Shown here: positions 1 to 7,645 of the stretch, in pieces
Layout: each line of letters begins with the position of its first letter
Numbering within the stretch: position 1 is the stretch's first letter
Assembly (NCBI RefSeq): GCF_014204865.1
Contig: NZ_JACHMG010000001.1
Coordinates: forward strand, 1,984,001-2,048,000
Source of the DNA: Amycolatopsis jiangsuensis
GTDB lineage: Bacteria; Actinomycetota; Actinomycetes; Mycobacteriales; Pseudonocardiaceae
Length of the DNA: 64,000 nucleotides
Reading direction: 5' to 3'
Made by a program: the position numbers and the translations under genes
Notes under the pieces: generated by a model
Told to the model about the DNA's origin: nothing
The model's input: the letters and a program-made list of their open reading frames with translations, nothing else
The model's database searches: none

Positions 1-56
1 CGGAACCGACAGCACGCCCGCGCCGGGCGCCCGTCCGATGCCTCGGAGATCACCGC

Positions 57-1157
57 ATGAGTCCCCTGTTCGAGCCGTACTCCCTCCGGTCGCTGACCAT
101 CCCGAACCGCGTCTGGATGGCACCGATGTGCCAGTACAGCGCGGCGCCGGCGGGCGAGGCGGCGGGTGTCCCGAACGACTGGCACTTCGCGCATCTGGCC
201 GCGCGCGCCACCGGCGGCACCGGACTGGTGCTCACCGAGGCCACCGCGGTCAGCCCCGAGGCCCGGATCAGCCCGTACGACCTGGGCATCTGGAACGACA
301 CCCAGGTCGCGGGCTTCCGCCGGATCACCGGATTCCTACGGGAGCAGGGCACCGTCGCAGGCATCCAGCTGGGGCATTCCGGGCGCAAGGCGTCCACCGA
401 GCGCACCTGGGTCGACCGGGGCGCGACAATCCCGCCGGACGCTCCGTACGGCTGGGTGCCGGTCGCACCCAGCGCACTGCCCTTCCGGGAGGATTCGACC
501 ACGCCGGAGGAACTGACCACCGACGAGATCGCCGCCGTGGTGCGGCAGTTCGCCGATGCCGCCCGCCGGGCCCGCGCCGCCGGTTTCGACGTGGCCGAGG
601 TGCACGGCGCGCACGGCTACCTGATCCACCAGTTCCTGTCGCCCTTCACCAACCGTCGCACCGACGGCTACGGCGGCGACTTCGCGGGCCGCATCCGGCT
701 CGCCGTGGAGGTGGTCGACGCGGTGCGCGGCGAATGGCCGGACGAGCTGCCGGTGTTCTTCCGCGTCTCGGCGACGGACTGGCTCAGCGAAAACCCCGGC
801 GACGGCCGCGAAGGCTGGACCGCGGCGGAAACCGTGGCGCTGGCGAAGGAACTGCACTCCCGCGGCGTCGATCTGCTCGACGTGTCGACCGGCGGGGGCG
901 TCCCGGACGCGCAGATCCCCACCGGACCCGGCTATCAGGTGCCCTTCGCCGAACAGGTGCGCAGGGACGCCGGCATGCCGGTGGCCGCGGTCGGACTGAT
1001 CACCGAACCGGCCCAGGCCGAGGCCGTACTGGCCGAAGGCAGGGCGGACGCGGTGCTGCTGGGCCGGGAGCTGCTGCGTGACCCGTACTGGGCCCGGCGC
1101 GCGGCCGCGGAACTGGGCGCCACTGTCACCACCCCGGTGCAGTACCACCGGGCCTGA
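57..1157 (+). CDS. Old yellow enzyme family NADH:flavin oxidoreductase (YqjM-type)
   Basis: This 366-residue protein is an FMN-dependent ene-reductase of the OYE family, which reduces activated C=C bonds with NAD(P)H in the cytosol. The N-terminal APMCQYS motif carries the cysteine and tyrosine typical of the YqjM subclass. HSGRK and EVHGAHGYLIHQF supply the paired histidines and the active-site tyrosine, and TNRRTDGYGG is the family signature. The C-terminal VGLITEP and GRELLRDP segments belong to the FMN phosphate site. Length is normal for the class. The ATG follows a GGAG. An aldo/keto reductase starts 54 bases downstream, so the two may be co-transcribed. The physiological substrate is unknown. 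Confidence 0.93.
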   Translation: MSPLFEPYSLRSLTIPNRVWMAPMCQYSAAPAGEAAGVPNDWHFAHLAARATGGTGLVLTEATAVSPEARISPYDLGIWNDTQVAGFRRITGFLREQGTVAGIQLGHSGRKASTERTWVDRGATIPPDAPYGWVPVAPSALPFREDSTTPEELTTDEIAAVVRQFADAARRARAAGFDVAEVHGAHGYLIHQFLSPFTNRRTDGYGGDFAGRIRLAVEVVDAVRGEWPDELPVFFRVSATDWLSENPGDGREGWTAAETVALAKELHSRGVDLLDVSTGGGVPDAQIPTGPGYQVPFAEQVRRDAGMPVAAVGLITEPAQAEAVLAEGRADAVLLGRELLRDPYWARRAAAELGATVTTPVQYHRA

Positions 1158-1211
1158 CCGGGTGACCTCTGGTAGTCAGGGAGAGCACGCTCCGCGACCG
1201 AAAGGATCATC

Positions 1212-2258
1212 ATGGAATACCGCAGGCTGGGCCGGTCCGGCCTCCGCGTTTCGGTGCTCACCATGGGCACCATGACCTTCGGCGGCAAGGACAAGTTCGG
1301 GTTGCTGGGCGACACCGACGTCGCGGGAGCGCGGCGGCAGATCGACCAGTGCCTCGACGCGGGTGTCAACCTGATCGACACCGCCAACATGTACTCGGCC
1401 GGGAAGTCCGAAGAGATCGTCGGCGAGGCGGTGTCCGGGCGGCGGGACCAGGTGCTGATCTCCACGAAGGTGCGCTTCGCGATGGGCAAGGGCCCGAACG
1501 ACGACGGCCTTTCCCGCCACCACATCGTCGCGCAGGCCGAGGCCAGCCTGCGCCGGCTGGGGACCGATCACATCGACCTGTACCACGTGCACGAATGGGA
1601 CGGGCAGACGCCGCTCGAGGAAACGCTGGAAGCACTCGACACCCTGGTGCGCTCCGGCAAGGTGCGCTACCTCGGGGTGTCGAACTACTCGGGCTGGCAG
1701 CTGATGAAGGCGCTGGCGACCGCGGACGCGCACGGGTACCAGCGCTTCGTCAGCAACCAGATCTACTACTCGCTGGAATCGCGCGACGCTGAGTTCGAGC
1801 TGGTGCCCGCGTCACTGGACCAGGGACTCGGCGTCCTCGTCTGGAGTCCGCTGGCCGGCGGGCTGCTGTCGGGCAAGTACCGCCGAGGGCAGCAGGCCGC
1901 CGACGGCAGGCACCTCACCGAATGGTCGGAACCACCGGTCCGTGACGAGGAAAAGCTTTACGACACCATCGAAACGGTCGTCGACATCGCATCCGGGCAC
2001 GGCGTGTCCCCGGCGCAGGTCTCGCTGGCCTACCTGCTCGCGAAACCAGGCGTGACGTCCCTGGTGATCGGCGCCCGCCGAGACGAGCAGCTGGCCGACA
2101 ACCTGGGTGCCGCCGACGTCCACCTCACCCAGGACGAGGTGGACCGGCTGGACCGGGTCAGCGCCCCGGTACTGGCCTACCCGTACTGGCACCAGGCGGC
2201 AGGCACGTCGGCCCGCTTCAGCGACGCCGACCGGGCATGGTTCGGCCCCGCACGCTAG
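1212..2258 (+). CDS. Aldo/keto reductase
   Basis: This 348-residue protein is an NADPH-dependent carbonyl reductase with a TIM-barrel fold. DTANMYSAG holds the catalytic Asp and Tyr, ISTKVRF the Lys, and YHVHEWDG the active-site His. The C-terminal SLVIGAR region is the NADPH-binding segment. The N-terminus MEYRRLGRSGLRVS is the usual family start, and AAGGATC precedes the ATG. It lies in the same direction as the upstream ene-reductase, which would fit stepwise reduction of an unsaturated carbonyl, but that pairing is only inferred from position. A strong hairpin follows the stop codon. Confidence 0.93.
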   Translation: MEYRRLGRSGLRVSVLTMGTMTFGGKDKFGLLGDTDVAGARRQIDQCLDAGVNLIDTANMYSAGKSEEIVGEAVSGRRDQVLISTKVRFAMGKGPNDDGLSRHHIVAQAEASLRRLGTDHIDLYHVHEWDGQTPLEETLEALDTLVRSGKVRYLGVSNYSGWQLMKALATADAHGYQRFVSNQIYYSLESRDAEFELVPASLDQGLGVLVWSPLAGGLLSGKYRRGQQAADGRHLTEWSEPPVRDEEKLYDTIETVVDIASGHGVSPAQVSLAYLLAKPGVTSLVIGARRDEQLADNLGAADVHLTQDEVDRLDRVSAPVLAYPYWHQAAGTSARFSDADRAWFGPAR

Positions 2259-2296
2259 CGCTGGGTCAGACGCGGCCGACGGTCTGACCGTGGTGT

Positions 2297-2338
2297 CGTG
2301 AGTGTTCAGGCCGGTTCTCACCGGCTTGGACACTCACG
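2297..2338. terminator. Long intergenic hairpin (shared motif family), likely terminator of the aldo/keto reductase
   Basis: Two 18-base arms (2297-2314 and 2321-2338) flank a 6-base loop. The arms pair completely in RNA if two G-U wobbles are allowed. The hairpin lies 38 bases after the aldo/keto reductase stop. On the reverse strand it contains GCCGGTGAGAACCGGC and it ends in CACTCACGA. Nearly the same motif recurs in the hairpin at 54168-54196, so this looks like a recurrent genome-wide element and not a one-off terminator. There is no U-tract. Confidence 0.75.
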
Positions 2339-2448
2339 AGCCGGCGCTCCCTGCCGACCGCTTTCGTGGCACAGCACCAGCTTTGTCGGGCGGCAACGCC
2401 ACGGCTGGACGCTCCCGCCGGCCGAGATGGCCGCGGCCGGGTTCGCGT

Positions 2449-2785
2449 TCCGGCGACGAAGCTCGTCGCAGTCGGCGTTTCCGGCAGCGGCGGGGTCGTC
2501 GCGGTCGACACCTCCGGCAGCGGCGAAGGTCGTCGTGGTCGGCATTCCCGGCAGCGGCGGAGGCCATCGCCGTCGACATCTCCGGCAGCGGCGAAGGTCG
2601 TCGCCGTCGGCATTCCCGCAGCGGCGAAGGCCATCGCCGTCGACATCTCCGGCAGCGGCGAAGGTCGTCGCCGTCGGCATTCCCGCAGCGGCGGAGATCG
2701 TCGGCGCCCGGCATTTCCGGCAGCGACGAGGTTCATCGCGGCCGGCACTTCCGGCAGCGACGAAGGCCATCGGTGCCCGGCTCGC
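2449..2785. repeat. 33/34-bp minisatellite, about 10 units
   Basis: Imperfect tandem units begin with TCCGGCAGCGGCGAAGG or a close variant and alternate between two subtypes, ending GTCGGCAT or GTCGACATC. Neighbouring units fall into a roughly 67-bp higher-order repeat that is nearly exact around 2580-2690. Units of 33 and 34 bases alternate, so no single reading frame is conserved between units, which argues against coding. The tract sits in the gap between the aldo/keto reductase and the TetR gene. Open frames across it are by-products of high GC content. Confidence 0.8.
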
Positions 2786-2925
2786 GTTCCCGCGGCGGCG
2801 GAAGTGGTCGGCCTGTCCGTCGGCGAGTGCGGCTGCCGCCCCGGTCCACGTTCCCGGCGGCAGCTACGCTCTCCGCCCAGCCTTCGACACGCGTGCTGCC
2901 TCGGCCCGGCGAAAGTGCCCCGGCC

Positions 2926-3059
2926 GGTCGGCGTCGGTCCGATCGGCGTCGGTCCGATCGGCGTCGGTCCGATCGGCGTCGGTCCGATCGGCGTCGGTCC
3001 GATCGGCGTCGGTCCGATCGGCCCCGGCCGGTCGGCGTCGGTCCGGTCGGCGTCGGTCC
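2926..3059. repeat. 15-bp tandem repeat, about 9 units
   Basis: The unit is GATCGGCGTCGGTCC. Five exact copies run from 2941 to 3015. A GGTCGG variant precedes them (2926-2940), and one degenerate 14-base unit and two further GGTCGG copies follow to 3059. Because 15 is a multiple of three, every frame stays open across it (for example GPIGV or RRSDR repeats). However, no start codon with a ribosome site or homologous flank supports translation. The exactness of the central copies suggests recent expansion. Confidence 0.9.
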
Positions 3060-3154
3060 GATCAGCACCCTGACCGCGCGAACCGGCCACAGCGCCGACC
3101 GAGGACTCGGGCCGGTGGGCTCACCCGCCGCCGGCCCTGGCCGCACCTCGCGCG

Positions 3155-3778
3155 CTAATCCGGCAACGCCTCCACGACGATCCGGCGGATCGGGATCAGA
3201 TCGACGTCACCGACTGCGGGCCCCGGCGCGGCCGCCACCGCCTCTTCGACGCCGAACAGCGTGCGGAACACCCGGGGCAGCACCGTGCGTCCGACCAGGT
3301 CCTCGGCGAGGGCGTCCGCGGCCGGACCGTCCAGCCCGTACTGGCTGCTCAGGTATTCGGCCAGCCGCTCGCGGGTGGCGCCGTACATCGCCTCGAAGTA
3401 GGCGAACGCGCTGGCCGGCTGGCGTTCGGCCTCGGTCATGGTGAGCCGGGTCGTGCGCACCTGCGGTTCCCACACCATCAGCTGCAGGAAACGCCCGCAG
3501 AACAACGTCACCGCCTCGGACGGCTCCGCCGCGTACGCGTCCGGCGTGCGCAGCTTGTCCAGGTACAGCTCGCCGACGAGGTCGAGAACCGCGAGGAACA
3601 GCTTGTCCTTGTTCTCGAAGTGCGCGTAGAGCGACCGCTTGGACGTGCCGGCACGGGTGGCGACCGCGTCCATGGACGCCCGTTCGTAGCCGGTTTCCAG
3701 GAAGACCTCCTTGGCCGCCCACAAAATGTGCCGGCGCAGCTGGTCCCCCCGCAGCTGCGCACCGCCTTCTCGCACCAT
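3155..3778 (-). CDS. TetR family transcriptional regulator
   Basis: This 207-residue protein has an N-terminal TetR helix-turn-helix at about residues 14-60: AAKEVFLETGYERASMDAVA followed by SKRSLYAHFENKDKLF. A helical ligand-binding domain of normal size follows, with a TetR C-terminal segment (RTTRLTMTEAERQP). It is divergent from the NmrA-like gene at 3886. A GTAAAC-N11-GTTTAC inverted repeat lies in the shared 107-base promoter, so repression of itself and its neighbour is the simplest model. The ligand is unknown. Confidence 0.92.
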   Translation of the reverse strand: MVREGGAQLRGDQLRRHILWAAKEVFLETGYERASMDAVATRAGTSKRSLYAHFENKDKLFLAVLDLVGELYLDKLRTPDAYAAEPSEAVTLFCGRFLQLMVWEPQVRTTRLTMTEAERQPASAFAYFEAMYGATRERLAEYLSSQYGLDGPAADALAEDLVGRTVLPRVFRTLFGVEEAVAAAPGPAVGDVDLIPIRRIVVEALPD

Positions 3779-3798
3779 CGCCCTTGCCTTCCCGAAAA

Positions 3799-3821
3799 GT
3801 AAACGGTACGGTCGAGTTTAC
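3799..3821. promoter_or_regulatory. Putative TetR operator, GTAAAC-N11-GTTTAC
   Basis: Arms 3799-3804 and 3816-3821 are perfectly complementary with an 11-base spacer. They lie 20-43 bases upstream of the TetR start codon, between two divergent genes. The arrangement fits an autoregulatory TetR operator. Assignment rests on symmetry and position only. Confidence 0.55.
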
Positions 3822-3885
3822 CTGATCCCGTCCCGGCCGTCCCTCCCGGCCATTCTCGTCCGATCCAGCTTCCAGGAGTATCACC

Positions 3886-4779
3886 ATGATCGTCGTCACC
3901 ACGCCCACCGGAAGAATCGGCAGCCGCCTCGTCACCCGGCTGCTCGCCGAGGAGCAGCCGGTGCGGGTGATCGCCCGCGCTCCGGCCGCACTCCCCGCCG
4001 ACGTGCGGGCGCGGGCCGAAGTCGTCGAGGGTTCGCACCGTGATCCGGCAGTGCTCGGCCGCGCGTTCGAGGGTGCCGCGGCGGTGTTCTGGGTGTGGCC
4101 GGCCGACCGGCGTGCCTCCGACGTCGTGGAGGCCTACACCGAACCGACCAGGCCCGCGGCAGAGGCGATCCGGCGCCTGGGCGTGCTTCGGGTCGTCAGC
4201 GTGTCCGCCTTGGGCCGCGGCACGTCGTACGCCGGGCATGCGGGCAACGTGACCGGCTCACTGGCGATGGACGATCTGCTCGCCGGCACCGGCGCCGCGT
4301 TCCGGGCGCTCGCCATGCCGACCTTCATGGACAACCTGACGCGGCAGGTCCGGACCATCCGCGAGAAGGGCGTCTTCTTCGACGCGCTGTCCCCCACGCA
4401 CGTCGGCCCGACGGCCGCCGCGCAGGACATGGCCGCAGTCGCCGCGCGGCTGCTCACCGACTCGTCGTGGACGGGCGCGGAAGAGGTTCCGGTGCTGGGC
4501 CCGGAAGATCTGACGCAGGAGGACCTGGCCGCCACCGTCACCGAAGTACTCGGGACGCCCGTGAAGTACGAACAGATCTCCCTGGCGGCCATGAAAGAAC
4601 ACATGCTCGCCGGCGGCGCGTCGGACGCCATGGCGCAAGCCATGGCAGACATGGCCGAAGCCAAGGAAAACGGCCTGGACTCTGGCGTCGCCCGCACCCC
4701 GCACCACGCCGTCGACGCACCCACGACGTTCCGCACGTGGTGTGAGGAGGTGTTGAAACCCGCCGTACAAGGCTCATGA
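3886..4779 (+). CDS. NmrA-like / atypical SDR NAD(P)-binding protein
   Basis: This 297-residue protein has the atypical SDR nucleotide-binding start MIVVTTPTGRIGSRLV, a variant of TGxxGxxG, followed by AEEQPVRVIAR at strand 2. The family includes NmrA-type redox sensors, NAD(P)H:quinone oxidoreductases and ergot-alkaloid-type reductases. The usual catalytic YxxxK is not evident. DTAAQDMAAVAA-like spacing and a C-terminal lid (EHMLAGGASDAM) match YtfG/NmrA-like proteins. It is divergently paired with a TetR gene. A redox or quinone role is possible but not shown. Confidence 0.85.
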   Translation: MIVVTTPTGRIGSRLVTRLLAEEQPVRVIARAPAALPADVRARAEVVEGSHRDPAVLGRAFEGAAAVFWVWPADRRASDVVEAYTEPTRPAAEAIRRLGVLRVVSVSALGRGTSYAGHAGNVTGSLAMDDLLAGTGAAFRALAMPTFMDNLTRQVRTIREKGVFFDALSPTHVGPTAAAQDMAAVAARLLTDSSWTGAEEVPVLGPEDLTQEDLAATVTEVLGTPVKYEQISLAAMKEHMLAGGASDAMAQAMADMAEAKENGLDSGVARTPHHAVDAPTTFRTWCEEVLKPAVQGS

Positions 4780-6000
4780 ACCCCACCCGCGGGAGACCAC
4801 GGCCTCCCACAGCCACCGCAGCCTCCCACAGCCACCGCAGCCGCCCCAGCCGCCCCGGCCTCCCACAGCCACCCGCAGCCACCGCGGCCTCCCGGAGCCT
4901 CCGCGGCAAGCACACCGCCCCAACCACGCCACACCGAAACCGTTACCGGCGAACAAGTCCCCGACCCCACGACCGCGAACCACCCACCGAGTCTCCCGCG
5001 GCCCACCCGCAGAAACCGACCGCACACAACACCCCATGACGAGCACCCCGCCACCTACCCCGCGCCCCGCCCGACCACCCACACAACGGCACCGCTGCCA
5101 CCAACCAAGTCCCGACCCCAACGCCGCAAACCACCCCGCCGAGACTCCCACGGCCCACCCGCAGAAACCACTCAGCCGAAACGCCTGACCACCAACGCCC
5201 CGTTACCTATCCACGATGCACGCGACCACCTGCAGGCCAACACCGTTGCCACCAAACAAGTCCCGACCCCACGCCGCAAACCACCCCACCGAAGCCCTCG
5301 CAGAAAACCAACCGCGCAATCACTCCACCGCCAGCCCTACCCCACGGCCAGCACGACCCACGCACTGACACCTATCCGCAAGACACCCGGCCGCCCTCAA
5401 CGCCAACACCCAACCCGCGAAAAAGCCCGATCACCGCACGCCGAGGCCGCCACGCAAGACTCCACCCAGAAGGACATTGGCTCCCGCCCGCGAACCAGCT
5501 CGGCCACCACACGCCGAGCCCGCCACGAACGATTTCACCCGTCAGAAGGTTGACACCCACCTCGCAAGACGCCGACCAGCGGCACGCCGCCACCTATCCG
5601 CAAGACACCCGATCACCCACAGGCTCGCGTCCACCTCGAGGAACGTCCCGTCACCAGCACACCGACGCCTATTGCGCTAGACACCCAGTCACGCGCACTG
5701 GCCCCCGAAACGCCCGACCAGCAGCGCACCCACCCTGACTCCGCACGAAACGCCCGACCACCCATCGCCCACACCGGCCCCGCACGAAACGCTCGACCAC
5801 CAGCACACCGGCACCCAGCCCACACGAAACGCTCGACCACCAGCACACCGACACCCGCCGGCGCACCACACCGAGAGACCGGGCCACGAACACGCCGGAC
5901 CACGGGTCTGCCCATGCCCGCGCCTTCGCACCAAGGCGAACCGCACACTCACGCCAAGGCACCCAGCAACCACACATCGGCGCCCGTCCCGCGGACGTCG
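4780..6000. repeat. 1.2-kb G-poor (C/A-rich) non-coding tract with nested degenerate repeats
   Basis: The + strand is strongly depleted of G and rich in C and A from just after the NmrA-like stop to about 6000. Three repeat families are visible. (a) A segment containing AAGTCCCGACCCC and CGCAAACCACCCC recurs near 4953, 5106 and 5258. (b) CCTATCCGCAAGACACCCG or variants recur near 5205, 5370, 5592 and 5668. (c) A roughly 40-bp unit with CGAAACGCTCGACCACCAGC recurs four times at 5705-5865. Families (a) and (b) alternate as decaying units of about 150-220 bp. Open frames on either strand lack ribosome sites and recognisable domains, so I see no gene here. Confidence 0.8.
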
Positions 6001-6037
6001 CCGGGGTTGCCCTGAGCCCGTGCCGGTCGCAGCCGGG

Positions 6038-6403
6038 TCAGTCCTTGCCGCGGAGGAGGTGGGCCAGGACTTCGGCTTGGCTGTGCGCGGGGTCCTTCGT
6101 CGCGGTCAGGAGGGTCAGCCGGCCGCGGGACGCGCGCGTGCGCAGAGTCGCCAGTGCCTCCGCGGCAGCAGGCTCGGACAGTTCGGTTCGGTAGCGGCGG
6201 GCGAACTCGGTGAAGCGCGCCGGATCGTGGCCGTACCAGCGGCGCAGCTCCGTGGACGGCGCCACGTCCCGGCACCAGTCGTCCAAGGCGGCCGCGTCCT
6301 TGGCCAGCCCGCGGGGCCACAGCCGGTCGACGAGGACTCGTTCACCGTCCGCAGAGGCAGGCGGGTCGTACACCCGGGCCACATGCACATCGGGAGAGGC
6401 CAT
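6038..6403 (-). CDS. DUF488 family protein
   Basis: This 121-residue protein matches the short DUF488 form. It has VARVYDPP at the N-terminus, the hallmark VDRLWPRGLAKD, then DDWCRDVAPS and LRRWYGHDPARF. LTLLTATKDPAHSQAEVL near the end is also characteristic. The family's biochemical role is unknown. A GGCACTGAGTGC site at 6440-6452, like that in front of the adjacent TetR gene, lies 37 bases upstream of the start, so this gene may belong to that TetR regulon. Reading through its stop would transcribe the G/T-rich strand of the 4.8-6.0 kb tract. Confidence 0.9.
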   Translation of the reverse strand: MASPDVHVARVYDPPASADGERVLVDRLWPRGLAKDAAALDDWCRDVAPSTELRRWYGHDPARFTEFARRYRTELSEPAAAEALATLRTRASRGRLTLLTATKDPAHSQAEVLAHLLRGKD

Positions 6404-6439
6404 GCCGCCATTGTGCCCTCGACGGGCCGGCCACCGAAT

Positions 6440-6452
6440 GGCACTGAGTGCA
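6440..6452. promoter_or_regulatory. Putative operator GGCACTGAGTGCA (second copy)
   Basis: This is a 13-base near-palindrome differing only in its last base from the perfect site at 7591-7603. It lies upstream of the DUF488 gene and just beyond the 3' end of the TetR gene. Finding the same site in front of both genes suggests common control by the TetR protein. Confidence 0.5.
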
Positions 6453-6459
6453 CTAACGC

Positions 6460-7560
6460 TCAGCGTGAACGGCGTTCCGCCTCCCGCAGAGCCGCGCCGA
6501 CGCGGGTGACGACCTCGTGCAACGGCGTCGTGGTGCTCATGACGGCCACCACCGTGCCGGGCTCACCGGACGGGTCGTGTGTGCTGCCCTCGCCGGACGG
6601 ACGGTCTACAACGGACTCGCCGGAGGGCTCCTGCGACCCGGGGGACTTTGTAGAAGACGGCGGCGCAGAACGCTGCGCAGAAGACGACCGTGCAGTAGAT
6701 GACGGTTCAGAAGACGACGGGACATCAGGCGACGAGGGAGAAGACGACTCAGGAGACCCCACGGACGACGCCGCAGCGGACGCCCCGGAAGGCGCCGTGG
6801 AAGACGTCGCGGACGCCGCTGCCTGCGCCGCACGAGACGCTCCGGAAGACGTCGCAGGACCCGCCGCCTGCGTCGCAGAAGACGTCGCGGCAAGTGTCGC
6901 CTGCGCCGCGGGAGGCGCCCCGGAAAACATCGAGGGAGCCACCGCGGCCGGCCGGAACGCGTTCACGACCAAGGTGAACGCCTCGCTCGCGCTGGCCGCG
7001 ATGTCTTCCGTGCCGCCGCTGCGCAGCCAGCGCCGCAGCACGTGGTTGTTGGCGGCCGCGATCGCGGCCGCGGCCACGGCCGCGCGGAGGTTCGCCGTCT
7101 CGTCGCCGGTCGCCGCGAAGCGCTCACCCAGGTACCGGGCCAGCACGCGCTGGTACCGGTCGACGGTCGCGACTTCCTTGTCCCGCAAGGAAGGCACCGT
7201 ACGGGTGAGGGTGAACCGCTTGAGCGAAACGTCGAGTTCGGCGGCATACGAGTCGAGCACCAGCGCGACCGCCGCGCACGCCACCTCGACCGGGTCCCGC
7301 CCCGGGTCCGCGTTAGCGAAAACCTGCTCCATCTCGGCCACGATCTCGTCGTGGTTGGCGAAGAGGACCTCGTCCTTGCTGTCGAAGTACCGGAAGAACG
7401 TCCGCCGCCCGACGCCCGCGGCCGCGGCGATGTCGTCGACCGTGGTCGCCTCGTATCCGTTGGCCGCGAACAGATCCACCGCGGCCGATGCCAGCGCGCG
7501 GCGCAACTGCCGCCGCCCGGCGGGAGTCGCCCCGACGCGGGTGCGCGGCGTTTCCGTCAT
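6460..7560 (-). CDS. TetR family regulator with a long Ser/Ala/Pro-rich insertion
   Basis: This 366-residue protein is far longer than a usual TetR. The N-terminal domain is canonical (FAANGYEATTVDDIAAAAGV, then RRTFFRYFDSKDEVLF) and the helical domain ends near residue 205 (AFTLVVNAFRPA). Residues of about 206-332 are low-complexity, rich in Ser, Ala, Pro and Thr. The final 34 residues (EPGTVVAVMSTTTPL onward) resemble the normal C-terminus of the TetR at 38862-39533 (EPGTTVIAFRTGKDL). The low-complexity block therefore looks inserted between the domain and its usual tail. I chose the ATG at 7560 because it gives MTETPRTR directly before the helix-turn-helix. The 7591-7603 palindrome lies upstream. 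Confidence 0.88.
   Translation of the reverse strand: MTETPRTRVGATPAGRRQLRRALASAAVDLFAANGYEATTVDDIAAAAGVGRRTFFRYFDSKDEVLFANHDEIVAEMEQVFANADPGRDPVEVACAAVALVLDSYAAELDVSLKRFTLTRTVPSLRDKEVATVDRYQRVLARYLGERFAATGDETANLRAAVAAAAIAAANNHVLRRWLRSGGTEDIAASASEAFTLVVNAFRPAAVAPSMFSGAPPAAQATLAATSSATQAAGPATSSGASRAAQAAASATSSTAPSGASAAASSVGSPESSSPSSPDVPSSSEPSSTARSSSAQRSAPPSSTKSPGSQEPSGESVVDRPSGEGSTHDPSGEPGTVVAVMSTTTPLHEVVTRVGAALREAERRSR
6565..6945 (-). repeat. Degenerate GAAGAC-type repeat tract inside the TetR gene
   Basis: On the + strand the segment repeats GAAGACGTCGC, GCAGAAGACG and similar words at irregular spacing of about 12-30 bases. It encodes the low-complexity insertion of the TetR protein, with the reading frame kept open. 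The pattern is consistent with in-gene microsatellite or minisatellite expansion. Confidence 0.6.
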
Positions 7561-7590
7561 GACCTGGACGGTAGCAGCAGGCTTGCTAGT

Positions 7591-7603
7591 GGCACTGAGT
7601 GCC
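7591..7603. promoter_or_regulatory. Putative TetR operator GGCACTGAGTGCC
   Basis: This perfect 13-base palindrome (one central base) lies 31 bases upstream of the TetR start and 43 bases before the divergent gene at 7646. It has the same architecture as GGTACTCAGTACC at 38779-38791, in front of the related TetR gene. The likely role is autoregulation plus control of the divergent gene. Confidence 0.6.
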
Positions 7604-7645
7604 GTTAGCATGGGACAGCACCCTCGCGAGCGGAAGGCGTCGACG

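Noticed and set aside
2266..3150. Several long open frames across the minisatellites, for example Arg-rich or GPIGV-repeat proteins
   Set aside because: The 33/34-base units break every frame, there is no ribosome site, and the frames exist only because GC-rich repeats lack stop codons.
4134..5054. Minus-strand open frame of about 300 residues overlapping the NmrA-like gene
   Set aside because: It is antisense to a well-supported gene and continues into the skewed repeat tract; composition is biased and no domain is seen.
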